Shown here: positions 1 to 8,600 of the stretch, piece by piece | Numbering within the stretch: the stretch's first letter is position 1 | How the letters are laid out: each line of letters begins with the position of its first letter | Assembly (NCBI RefSeq): GCF_014838735.1 | Contig: NZ_JABUXQ010000014.1 | Coordinates: 1 to 61,613, forward strand | Direction: 5' to 3' | DNA from: Limosilactobacillus portuensis | Lineage (GTDB): Bacteria; Bacillota; Bacilli; Lactobacillales; Lactobacillaceae | DNA: 61,613 nt | The notes under the pieces: generated by a model | The model's input: only the letters and a program-made list of their open reading frames with translations | Databases searched by the model: none | What the model was told of the DNA's origin: nothing | Translations under genes and position numbers: made by a program

Positions 1-17
1 AAAATAGTGGTGCCCAT
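1..17 (-). CDS. IS30-family transposase, first codons only (partial)
   Basis: On the minus strand an ATG at 17-15 begins the peptide MGTTI, the same start as the copy at the right edge of the window. Only five full codons are inside the window. The ribosome-binding site AGAAGGA lies just upstream, inside the hairpin arm. The assignment depends entirely on the matching copy at 61549. Confidence 0.6.
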
Positions 18-119
18 TAAGGTCCTTCTTTCTAATGGAATGTTGTGGTAACACCATTAAAGACCTTGATGGGTTTTTCTGTCTACTTAAATGTTCAACT
101 TAAATTTTACAATCTGCCA
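1..119 (-). mobile_element. End of an IS30-family insertion sequence (upstream end)
   Basis: These 119 bases reappear in inverted orientation at 61447-61565 with one mismatch (position 74, t here). The right-hand copy runs on into a recognisable IS30-type transposase start, so this is the upstream end of a second copy reading leftward out of the window. The outer boundary is placed at 119 because identity between the copies stops there; the terminal inverted repeat would begin TGGCAGATTG. A long imperfect hairpin (arms about 13-24 and 62-73, extended by 32-38 with 54-59) covers the transposase start region. Confidence 0.85.
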
Positions 120-175
120 AATCGAAAAAGAGCTAGATTTTTTGATAAACGTATAACTATTATTTATTTTTTGTA

Positions 176-184
176 TGATATAAT
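176..184 (+). promoter_or_regulatory. Probable extended -10 promoter of the bile-salt operon
   Basis: TGATATAAT at 176-184 is an extended -10 element (TG, one base, then a perfect TATAAT) about 85 bases upstream of the first transporter gene. No good -35 box sits at the right distance, which is tolerated with an extended -10. The promoter lies outside the IS end (1-119), so the operon does not need the IS for expression. Confidence 0.5.
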
Positions 185-270
185 ACTATTTCGTTTTAAT
201 TGATTTATTTCGTACATCGTTTGATAATATAAGTGATATTTGTTGTAGATTAAGATGATGGGAGAAAAAA

Positions 271-1614
271 ATGATTGATCATGCTACCAAACGATCTGAT
301 GAGATCGTTGTTAGCAAAAAGTATAAATACTTTATGGTTTTTCTTTGTATGTTAACTCAAGCTATTCCGTATGAAGTAGCACAAACAATTCAACCATTGT
401 TTGTACACCCAATCGTTAATACTTTTCATTTTACGTTAGCTTCATACACGTTAATTTTTACCTTCGGAGCGGTTGCTGCTTCGTTTACCTCGCCATTTAT
501 TGGTAAAGGCTTAGAAAAATTCAATTTTAAGCTGATGTATCTTATCGGGATCATCTTATCAGCATTGGCTTACGTTGTTTTTGGAATCAGCACTAAGCTT
601 CCCGAGTTTTACGCTGCTGGAATTCTCTGTATGATCGGTTTAACATTCTATTCTGGTCAAGGTGTGCCATGGGTTATTAACCACTGGTTTCCATTTGAAG
701 GTCGTGGTGCTGCGTTAGGAGTAGCCTTTTGTGGTGGTTCAATCGGTAATATCTTCATGCAGCCAATTACCCAAAATCTTCTTAGTCACTACATGACTGG
801 TAATGCAAAGACTGGTCACCTAATTTCCATGGCTCCATTTTTCTACTTTGCTGGAATGTTATTAATTGTTGGTTTAATTATTACTTTCTTTATTCGAACA
901 CCAAAGAAAGATGAGACAGTTGTTTCGGAAGCCGAAATTAAAGCTGGTAAAGAAGCCGCAGCAAAGAAAAAGGCCAGTGAATTTCAAGGCTGGACAAGTA
1001 AGGAAGTTATTCGGATGAAAGAATTCTGGATCTTCAGTATTGGTTTCTTGATTATCGGCCTTGGTTTAGCCTCACTTAACGAAGACTACGCTGCCTTCCT
1101 TGATACTAAGTTGACCCTTACAAAGGTTGGTCTAATTGGATCAATGTACGGTGTCGGGGGATTAATTGGTAATATCACCGGTGGGATCCTCTTTGATAAA
1201 TTTGGTACCGCTAAATCAATGTCTTACGCCGGAGTAATGTATGTCCTAGCTATTTTAATGATGATTATTATTAGTTTTCTCTCCTTCGGTAATAAGATGA
1301 ATATGATTGCGGGATGTGGCTATGCCATCTTCACTGGATTAGCAGTCTTTAGTTATATGTCAGGACCTGCCTTTATGGCCAAGGATCTTTTTGGTGCCAA
1401 AGAACAGGGGGTTATGCTTGGATATATTGGTTTAGCCTATGCAATTGGTTTTGCGGTTGGCGCACCTCTTTTCGGAATGATCCGTGATAGCGCTAATTTT
1501 ACAGTTGCATGGTGTGTAATGATGATCTTTGTTGTTATTGGTTTCCTGCTGCTTGTTTCTGCTGCTGTCAAAATAAAGCATCGTCAGAAAGAACTTATTA
1601 ACGGTAACCATTAG
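271..1614 (+). CDS. cbsT1: MFS transporter, probable conjugated bile salt transporter 1
   Basis: A 447-residue major facilitator protein of the oxalate/formate-antiporter-like type, with about 12 hydrophobic segments and a charged central cytoplasmic loop near residues 210-250. It is followed after 26 bases by a close paralogue and then by a bile salt hydrolase. This order matches the cbsT1-cbsT2-cbsH operon of Lactobacillus johnsonii, whose products are linked to conjugated bile salt uptake. Substrate is inferred from that gene order and from similarity, not from residues. The start at 271 has GGGAGA 6 bases upstream. Otherwise it would be annotated simply as an OFA-family MFS transporter. 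Confidence 0.8.
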   Translation: MIDHATKRSDEIVVSKKYKYFMVFLCMLTQAIPYEVAQTIQPLFVHPIVNTFHFTLASYTLIFTFGAVAASFTSPFIGKGLEKFNFKLMYLIGIILSALAYVVFGISTKLPEFYAAGILCMIGLTFYSGQGVPWVINHWFPFEGRGAALGVAFCGGSIGNIFMQPITQNLLSHYMTGNAKTGHLISMAPFFYFAGMLLIVGLIITFFIRTPKKDETVVSEAEIKAGKEAAAKKKASEFQGWTSKEVIRMKEFWIFSIGFLIIGLGLASLNEDYAAFLDTKLTLTKVGLIGSMYGVGGLIGNITGGILFDKFGTAKSMSYAGVMYVLAILMMIIISFLSFGNKMNMIAGCGYAIFTGLAVFSYMSGPAFMAKDLFGAKEQGVMLGYIGLAYAIGFAVGAPLFGMIRDSANFTVAWCVMMIFVVIGFLLLVSAAVKIKHRQKELINGNH

Positions 1615-1640
1615 TTCTAATGCATAAAGGAGGAATTAAA

Positions 1641-2996
1641 TTGCCTAGTTCATCATCAACGGCGAACCATCCTACACGGACAGTTAGTAACGCCTATAAA
1701 TATTTCATGGTCTTCCTATGTATGCTAACTCAGGCCATTCCTTATGGGATTGCCCAAAATATTCAGCCACTATTTATTCACCCATTGGTTAACACATTTC
1801 ACTTTACACTTGCTTCCTATACCCTAATTTTCACTTTTGGGGCGGTTGCCGCTTCAATTACCTCACCATTTATTGGTAAAGGCCTGCAAAAGTTTAACTT
1901 TCGGTTAATGTATATTATTGGGATTGCCTTATCTGCATTAGCCTACGTTATCTTTGGCTTTAGTACCAAGCTTTCTGGTTTTTATACGGCAGCGATTGTT
2001 TGTATGATTGGTTCAACGTTCTTCTCCGGTCAAGGGGTTCCGTGGGTTATTAATCACTGGTTCCCACTAAAGGGCCGGGGTGCTGCTTTAGGAATTGCCT
2101 TTTGTGGTGGCTCAATCGGTAACATTTTCTTACAGCCAATTACTCAGGGAATTTTAAAGCATTATATGACAGGAAATACTAAAACTGGTCACTTACTTTC
2201 AATGGCCCCATTCTTCTACTTCGCCATTGCTTTGCTAATTACCGGTATAATTATTGCCTGCTTTATTCGGACGCCAAAGAAAGACGAAGAAGTTGTTTCG
2301 GAAGCTGAAATCAAAGCGGGAAAAGCTGCCGCTGCCGAAAAGAAAGCCAAGGAATTTCAAGGTTGGACTGGTAAAGAAGTTCTTAAAATGAAAGAATTTT
2401 GGGTATTTAGTCTCGGCTTCTTAATTATCGGTCTCGGTTTGGCCTCATTAAATGAAGATTACGCTGCATTCCTTGATACTAAGCTTTCCCTAACTGAAGT
2501 CGGCTTAATTGGTTCAATGTACGGAATTGGCTGTCTAATCGGTAATGTTTCTGGTGGAATTCTTTTCGATAAACTCGGAACAGCAAAGTCAATGGCATAC
2601 GCAGGTTGTATGTACGTTCTTTCTATTGCCATGATGATTTTCGTTAGTCATCAACCATTCGGTGCCCACATCAGTAAAGTTGCCGGAATTGCATATGCGA
2701 TATTCTGTGGATTGGCTGTTTTCAGCTATATGTCAGGACCAGCATTCATGGCAAAGGATCTGTTTGGTTCTCGTGAACAAGGGGTCATGCTTGGATATAT
2801 TGGTTTAGCTTATGCCATTGGATACGCTATCGTTGCTCCCCTTTTCGGCATCATCAAGGGAAAAGCCAACTTTACCGTTGCTTGGTACTTTATGATGGCA
2901 TTCGTCATTATCGGCTTCATCCTCTTAGTCTTTGCCGTTGTTCGGATCAAGCGTTACCAGAAACAATATATAGCTAGTCATAAAGAAACTAATTAA
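1641..2996 (+). CDS. cbsT2: MFS transporter, probable conjugated bile salt transporter 2
   Basis: A 451-residue paralogue of the preceding transporter: most blocks are nearly identical, including the N-terminal YKYFMVFLCMLTQAIPY segment and the central loop, so the pair arose by tandem duplication. I choose the TTG at 1641 because AAAGGAGG (1626-1633) sits 7 bases before it; an ATG at 1620 in the same frame would put the Shine-Dalgarno inside the gene. It lies between the first transporter and the bile salt hydrolase, with no terminator between the genes, so the three are probably co-transcribed. Bile-salt transport is inferred from the L. johnsonii cbs operon. Confidence 0.8.
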   Translation: MPSSSSTANHPTRTVSNAYKYFMVFLCMLTQAIPYGIAQNIQPLFIHPLVNTFHFTLASYTLIFTFGAVAASITSPFIGKGLQKFNFRLMYIIGIALSALAYVIFGFSTKLSGFYTAAIVCMIGSTFFSGQGVPWVINHWFPLKGRGAALGIAFCGGSIGNIFLQPITQGILKHYMTGNTKTGHLLSMAPFFYFAIALLITGIIIACFIRTPKKDEEVVSEAEIKAGKAAAAEKKAKEFQGWTGKEVLKMKEFWVFSLGFLIIGLGLASLNEDYAAFLDTKLSLTEVGLIGSMYGIGCLIGNVSGGILFDKLGTAKSMAYAGCMYVLSIAMMIFVSHQPFGAHISKVAGIAYAIFCGLAVFSYMSGPAFMAKDLFGSREQGVMLGYIGLAYAIGYAIVAPLFGIIKGKANFTVAWYFMMAFVIIGFILLVFAVVRIKRYQKQYIASHKETN

Positions 2997-3010
2997 TGGA
3001 GGTCTTTAAT

Positions 3011-3967
3011 ATGTGTACAGGTTTAAGATTTACTGATCCAGAAGGAAATTTATATTTTGGACGAAACTTAGATGTCGGAATTGATTACGGTAAAAAGTTA
3101 ATCATCACTCCTCGTAACTATCCGCTTCCGTATAAGTTCTTAGACGATAGTAAAACCGTTAAAGCCACGATCGGGATGGGAATCGTCATGGATGATTACC
3201 CACTATACTTTGACTGCTGTAATGAAGATGGATTGTGCATTGCTGGTCTGAATTTCCCTCACTATGCTCAATTTAGTGACGGTCCGGTTGATGGTAAAAC
3301 TAACCTCGCTCCTTATGAACTAATGATGTGGGTCACCCAAGAATTTTCGTCAGTTGCAGAAGTTAAACAGGCGCTTAAGAACGTTAACTTGGTTAATAAA
3401 GCTCTGATTGACTCTCTTCCGGTTGCTCCACTTCACTGGCTTATCAGTGATCAGCACGAAGCCATCGTCCTTGAACAATCACGACAATATGGTTTACGTG
3501 TATTTGAAAACCATCTAGGAGTCCTCACTAACAGTCCTGACTTTGCATGGCAAATGACTAATCTTTGTAATTACACTGGCTTAACTCCTCATGATGCTAA
3601 GCCACAGACCTGGACAAAGCAAAATATCATTCCACTGGGTGTTGGGACTGGAAGCATCGGTCTCCCTGGTGACAGCGTTCCAGCATCACGGTTTGTTAAG
3701 GCTGCATATTTAAATGCTAACTATCCTACAGTTGAAGGCGAAACTGCAAACGTAGCAAAATTCTTCAACATTCTTAAAGCTGTTGCTATGGTTAAAGGAA
3801 GCGTTGTTAACGTTAAGGGAAAGTATGAGTACACCGTTTATACCGCTTGCTACTCCGCCAAGACCAAGACTTACTACTATAACCTTTACAACGACTTTAA
3901 CCTTCATTCTTGCCAGCTTACTGATGATCAGGTTAACGGCAATAAGCTAGTTGTAATGGATGCCTAG
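3011..3967 (+). CDS. bsh: Bile salt hydrolase (choloylglycine hydrolase)
   Basis: This 318-residue Ntn-hydrolase cleaves the amide bond of glycine- or taurine-conjugated bile salts in the cytoplasm. The start is fixed at the ATG at 3011: GGAGGT at 2998-3003 precedes it, and removal of Met exposes the catalytic Cys2 (MCTGLRF). Family residues visible include Arg18 and Asp21 (GRNLD), the NFPH segment near 81, Asn174 in LTNSPDF and Arg227 in PASRF. An upstream in-frame ATG at 2996 would bury the nucleophile. It is the last gene of the cbs-like operon and is followed by a strong terminator. The sequence is very close to L. johnsonii/gasseri bile salt hydrolases; penicillin V acylase is the related alternative. 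Confidence 0.93.
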   Translation: MCTGLRFTDPEGNLYFGRNLDVGIDYGKKLIITPRNYPLPYKFLDDSKTVKATIGMGIVMDDYPLYFDCCNEDGLCIAGLNFPHYAQFSDGPVDGKTNLAPYELMMWVTQEFSSVAEVKQALKNVNLVNKALIDSLPVAPLHWLISDQHEAIVLEQSRQYGLRVFENHLGVLTNSPDFAWQMTNLCNYTGLTPHDAKPQTWTKQNIIPLGVGTGSIGLPGDSVPASRFVKAAYLNANYPTVEGETANVAKFFNILKAVAMVKGSVVNVKGKYEYTVYTACYSAKTKTYYYNLYNDFNLHSCQLTDDQVNGNKLVVMDA

Positions 3968-3973
3968 TTGAAT

Positions 3974-4039
3974 ACTGGAAGTTAACTTTATTATTCGGGA
4001 TGACTATTCTGAATTTAAGAGTTAACTTCCAGTTTTTTT
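3974..4039 (+). terminator. Rho-independent terminator of the bile-salt operon
   Basis: The arm ACTGGAAGTTAAC (3974-3986) pairs perfectly with GTTAACTTCCAGT (4021-4033), followed by seven T. It starts 6 bases after the hydrolase stop codon. Confidence 0.9.
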
Positions 4040-4070
4040 GTTAAAATGGTCTAAAACGAAAGGCATAATT

Positions 4071-5564
4071 ATGAATTACTTCATCACTAGCCGTGAAGAC
4101 ATCAAAACTTCAGCAATTGAACTAGCTCAAGTTAAGCGACTACAAATTTTTGATCACCTTCATCAACCAGCTAAAATTGTAACCATGTATTATAATTTTG
4201 CTCATCTTGACGCCGAGAACAAGCTAGGTACTAGCGGACGGGTAATTAATCTTTTCCAATTTTATCAACGACTTCCTTATCATATGGAGCCGAACTTCGA
4301 TCAATCCCTTATTAAGCAAATTTTAAATGTTCCAGGCTATCAGGTAAAAGGCAACCAGGCTGAACGCAATGGAAAAGTCAGAATTAGAGTAAATCAAGAT
4401 AATAACCGTCTTTACTATGTCGATTATTTAGATCAGTATGGGTTTACTGATCGACGTGATTACTATGATTGTGGCTGTAAAACTTATACCGAATTCTTTG
4501 AAGATCGCGCTCGGCTAGTTTGTCGGCAGTACTATGACCAGTCAGGAGCGGTCAAAATAACTTATCATTATCGTGGTGGTCAAGGAAACGTCCCCGTTCT
4601 TACTCTGATCCAATTAGTTGATCAGAATCAAGAATTACAATTTGATAACCAAAACGAGTTTCGCGCATACTTTCTTGACCAGTTAGTTACTGATGATCCT
4701 GACGCACTATTAATTAACGATCGTTCTGACGTGACATTAGCTGCTTTTCGGTTAATGAATACTTCTCCTCGACGCTACCAGGTTTTTCACTCTGCATTTA
4801 CCGTGGACGGACAAAGCAACAGTGAGATCTCACCTGTTTACCAGCCCATTAGTGATATGCTAACTCAAGGACAACTAACCGGATTAATCTCATCAACGAA
4901 ACGCGAAGCAATGGATGCCAGTCGCCGTTTCAATACCAATATGAGCTTTGATCTTCCGGTAACCTTCCTTAGTCAAGCACAACTTGAAAAAGATATTCCG
5001 GCGACCCAACGGCAGGCTGGTCATTTTATCGCTGTTGCTCGTCTTACAAAGGTTAAACAACTCGATCAACTAATTAATGTTATCATTCGCCTTCATAAGG
5101 ATTTCCCTAAAGTACAATTAGAGATCTACGGCTATTCTGATGGTTGGAATAATTATCAAACAGCGAACGAACTTAAAAAGATCGTTAATCATCAAGGTGC
5201 TGACCATTACATTCATTTCTGTGGTTATCAACATGATCTAACCCGTGTTTACGAAACTGCTCAAGCTGAAATACTTACCAGCCAGTATGAAGGATTCGCC
5301 ATGGCCCTATTAGAATCGCAGGGGCATGGTTGTCCAGCAATTAGTTATGATATTAATTACGGCCCCGCTGAAATTATTGATAATAATATTAGTGGCAAAT
5401 TGCTTCCCGCTAATGACTGTGACGCCCTTTATCAAAGTTTGCGCCAGTTACTGGTTAACCCTAAACTATTTCACCGATACACGCAAAATGCTCAACATGC
5501 CGCCGCTAAATTTTCCTTTAATGAGGTCGCTAAAAAGTGGCAGGCTTTTCTCAAAAAAGCATAA
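4071..5564 (+). CDS. GT4-type glycosyltransferase (surface-protein or teichoic-acid glycosylation)
   Basis: A 497-residue glycosyltransferase resembling the GtfA/TagE-like enzymes that add hexoses to serine-rich surface proteins or poly(glycerol phosphate). The N-terminal half is the beta-sheet-rich extension seen in those enzymes; the C-terminal half has the GT4 fold with the E-x7-E nucleotide-sugar motif in EGFAMALLE, then GCPAISYD and YGPAEII. I start at ATG 4071 (AAAGG 8-12 bases upstream); an alternative TTG at 4038 lies inside the preceding terminator. It is convergent with a giant adhesin gene, which could be its acceptor, but that is only inference from position. The exact sugar and acceptor are unknown. 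Confidence 0.7.
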   Translation: MNYFITSREDIKTSAIELAQVKRLQIFDHLHQPAKIVTMYYNFAHLDAENKLGTSGRVINLFQFYQRLPYHMEPNFDQSLIKQILNVPGYQVKGNQAERNGKVRIRVNQDNNRLYYVDYLDQYGFTDRRDYYDCGCKTYTEFFEDRARLVCRQYYDQSGAVKITYHYRGGQGNVPVLTLIQLVDQNQELQFDNQNEFRAYFLDQLVTDDPDALLINDRSDVTLAAFRLMNTSPRRYQVFHSAFTVDGQSNSEISPVYQPISDMLTQGQLTGLISSTKREAMDASRRFNTNMSFDLPVTFLSQAQLEKDIPATQRQAGHFIAVARLTKVKQLDQLINVIIRLHKDFPKVQLEIYGYSDGWNNYQTANELKKIVNHQGADHYIHFCGYQHDLTRVYETAQAEILTSQYEGFAMALLESQGHGCPAISYDINYGPAEIIDNNISGKLLPANDCDALYQSLRQLLVNPKLFHRYTQNAQHAAAKFSFNEVAKKWQAFLKKA

Positions 5565-5582
5565 TTAAATAATTTTTCACGC

Positions 5583-5620
5583 AAAAAAATGCCTCCAGAG
5601 TTAAATTCTGAAGGCATTTT
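5583..5620. terminator. Bidirectional terminator between glycosyltransferase and adhesin
   Basis: AAATGCCTCCAGA pairs with TCTGAAGGCATTT around a short loop. An A-run precedes and a T-run follows, so it can serve both convergent genes. Confidence 0.8.
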
Positions 5621-5661
5621 AATAGTTTAAAAGAAACAATTATTAGTTTCTTACTATTAAA

Positions 5662-8600
5662 TTAATTACGCCGTTTCTGACTAATTTTACCAAGTCCAAA
5701 CGCAGAGAGTAATCCCATAATTCCTAGTACTAATGCACTATGATTATTTTCATTACCGGTTTGAGGTAACTGAGCATTCTTTTGCTTGTTAGCCATTACT
5801 GGTAAGTCAGAAGCTTGGCCTTGATTAACTGCCCTTGGTTGGTCACCTGTTGTTTGTGTAACTTGCGTCGGTTGGGTAACCTGGTTTGGCTGCGTTACTT
5901 GTGTTGGTTGCGTTACCTGCGTTGGTTGCGTCACTTGCGTTGGCTGGGTGACCTGCGTTGGTTGCGTTACCTGCGTTGGCTGGGTTACCTGCGTTGGCTG
6001 GGTTACCTGCGTTGGCTGCGTCACTTGCGTCGGCTGTGTTACCTGCGTTGGCTGCGTTACTTGCGTTGGCTGCGTCACCTGCGTCGGCTGCGTTACTTGC
6101 GTTGGCTGCGTTACTTGCGTTGGTTGCGTGACCTGTGTTGGCTGCGTAACTTGCGTCGGCTGTGTTGGTTGTGGCAATTGCATGTAAACAACATAACCAT
6201 CTGGCAAAGTATTGTTCTTTGGCCATTCCATCCCTGTTGGATCAACAGCAACAACACCTGTATTCTTATCCAAGGTAACTTTGTGTTGCCATTGATCATT
6301 ACTTTCGCCAATAGTATCTGGCGTATCTGCTTTAGCAAACTCATACTTGCCATTGTTTTCGGTAACACCGGAATGCTCACCATCAATTATCCAAGTTTCT
6401 TTAGCAGGATTTTCGGCAGTTGGCTCAACAACGACATCGTATTGTTGACCATTAATAGTAACGGTCTTCGTATTAACACGGTTACCATCATGGTCAGTGT
6501 AGTAAGTACCAGTTAAAGTTACTTTCTGTGTAGTCGGTTCTTTCAACTCCTGACCTTGAGTTACGTCATCGCTATCATTAACAATACCAACATAGTGAAT
6601 GGTCCGTTCTGCTTGCTTAGTTTCAGTTTGCTTATTAGCAACTCTCATTAAGTAAATGTATTGATCTGGTGTATCTTCAGAGAGTGGTTGTTTCCCTAAT
6701 TGATCCGGCTCTGATACTAAAACATAACCATCATCTTCATAATTCTTCCATAAATCGGCAGTTCTATCAGGTTTTTCACCCACAATGCCATTAATGTTAG
6801 TAACTTCATGACCTAAATCATTACCGTCAGTTGGCTTAAAGCTATCTGTCTGACCTTTAGCTACTAAATCAGTTACATCACGGTAATGGATGCTGTAACT
6901 ACCCTCTTGCTTGTAAACTAGGTAGCCGTCTTTGACTTTAAACTGACCGTCTTTACCAGTAAGCGTTCCATTCTTTAAGGCAGCTTGCCAATCAGAATCT
7001 AGGGTTTGTTCACCGTTATTCTCTTGTGATACCAAATACCAAGCATCCTTACCTTCGCCAATCACTTGTGGCGTATTGATCTCATCTAAGGAAATATTGC
7101 CATTATTAACAGTTACCTGATCGTCCTTTGCAGGGGCTACTGGGCTCCATTTGACAGCGACACTCTCGCCTTCTACACCCTTAGCAGCTTCAACTTTATT
7201 ACCATCCTTATCTGCAATCGTTTCGTGCTCAGCAACTTTCTTACCCGTAACGGCATCTACCCAAACTTCTCCATTAAATTTAGCTGTTTGAGTTGTCTTG
7301 TTTTGTAGGTCTTTGCCGTCTTTCGAGTTAGCCTTGTAATATACGTCACGAGTAACAGTAACTGTTAATGTAGATGGATCAACGGCTGGTTTACCATCCT
7401 TATCTTTTGGTACATCGGTTGTCTTTGGAGTTACCTTAACCGCTTTATGCTTCAAGTAAACATAAACATCATCAGTAGGTTTGGAAATTGTACCGCTTGT
7501 TGCAGAGTCAGGAACAGCTTCCGCTAAAACATAATTATGTTTAGCATAATCCCAAAGCGTGTTGGTGTATTTATCACCATAATTCTTATCAGTAATACTT
7601 TGCAGAGTACCTGAAATTTCCGTACCATCACTAGGCTTGAAGTGACCATCAGATTCCTTGCCATTAACATCAATGTAGTGGATATTTACGTTCCCCTGCT
7701 TGTGAGTAACGTAGATAGTAAATAACCTAGGTTCAGTTTCACTAAAGTTACCATTGATCTTATCGGTTACCTTTAAATTACTACCTGCTGACGTTTTCAA
7801 AACAACATTATAGTTTGGAAATTCTTTGGCCAAATTGTCTATGATACTTTGATATTTCTGCGCTAAAGTTTCTGAACTCTTACCTGATGGATCAGACAAA
7901 CTAGTAGCAATATCTTCATCTTGACCACCAACACCTAGTTTTGTGGTTGTTATTAATGGATTATCGTCAACCTTACCATTTTCGTCTTCTACAAGGACTT
8001 GATAGTTTGCTGGATATTTAGCCTGCTTCTTAAGGAATACATAGTAATTCAATGTTGCATATAAAGCTCCAGCATATCTCATCCCCGCATCATTTCCGTC
8101 ATATGATCCATTACCCTGATCACTGTCTAAAACATCAAATTGATGCTTACCACGAGTTTGCTTATCACGTTGAACAACGACATATCCCTCTTTAGCTAAT
8201 TTAGAGATAATATCATTATCTTTATTTGTATTATCAAAGGTTTGATCAACATTAGCTAAGTTAAAGATTGATGGTGGATTTCCTTGAGCATCTGTTTCTA
8301 ATTCTTGCCCCATATAAACACCATACTTACTTGTTGAAGGATCAAGTTTATAGTTGATTCCTTGATTCTCTGGATTCAGGTGATCTACTCCAGTTACATC
8401 CACATAGTGAATTTGTACCTTCGCACCACTACCGTCCTCTGGCAATGGAATAGGAGCATAGTGTAAATTCAAAATTTGCGGACTAGGATCCTGCATCTTT
8501 TTAGCATCATATTCAGTATTATCAAAAGCCCAAGTTTGATCAGCTGGAATACTGATATACTGACGTCCCGATTCATCAGTCGATACTTTCCAATTTTCAT

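Noticed and set aside
4038-4070. An upstream TTG start for the glycosyltransferase.
   Set aside because: It lies in the terminator T-run and has no ribosome-binding site; ATG 4071 does.
5855-6160. The 18-bp tandem array as a CRISPR.
   Set aside because: Units are directly adjacent with no spacers and keep a coding frame within the adhesin.
5815-6516. Long open frames on the plus strand and in other frames over the adhesin repeat (for example 5948-6187).
   Set aside because: They arise because an 18-bp repeat without stop codons is open in all frames. The products are low-complexity Cys/Trp/Leu-rich and have no ribosome-binding sites.
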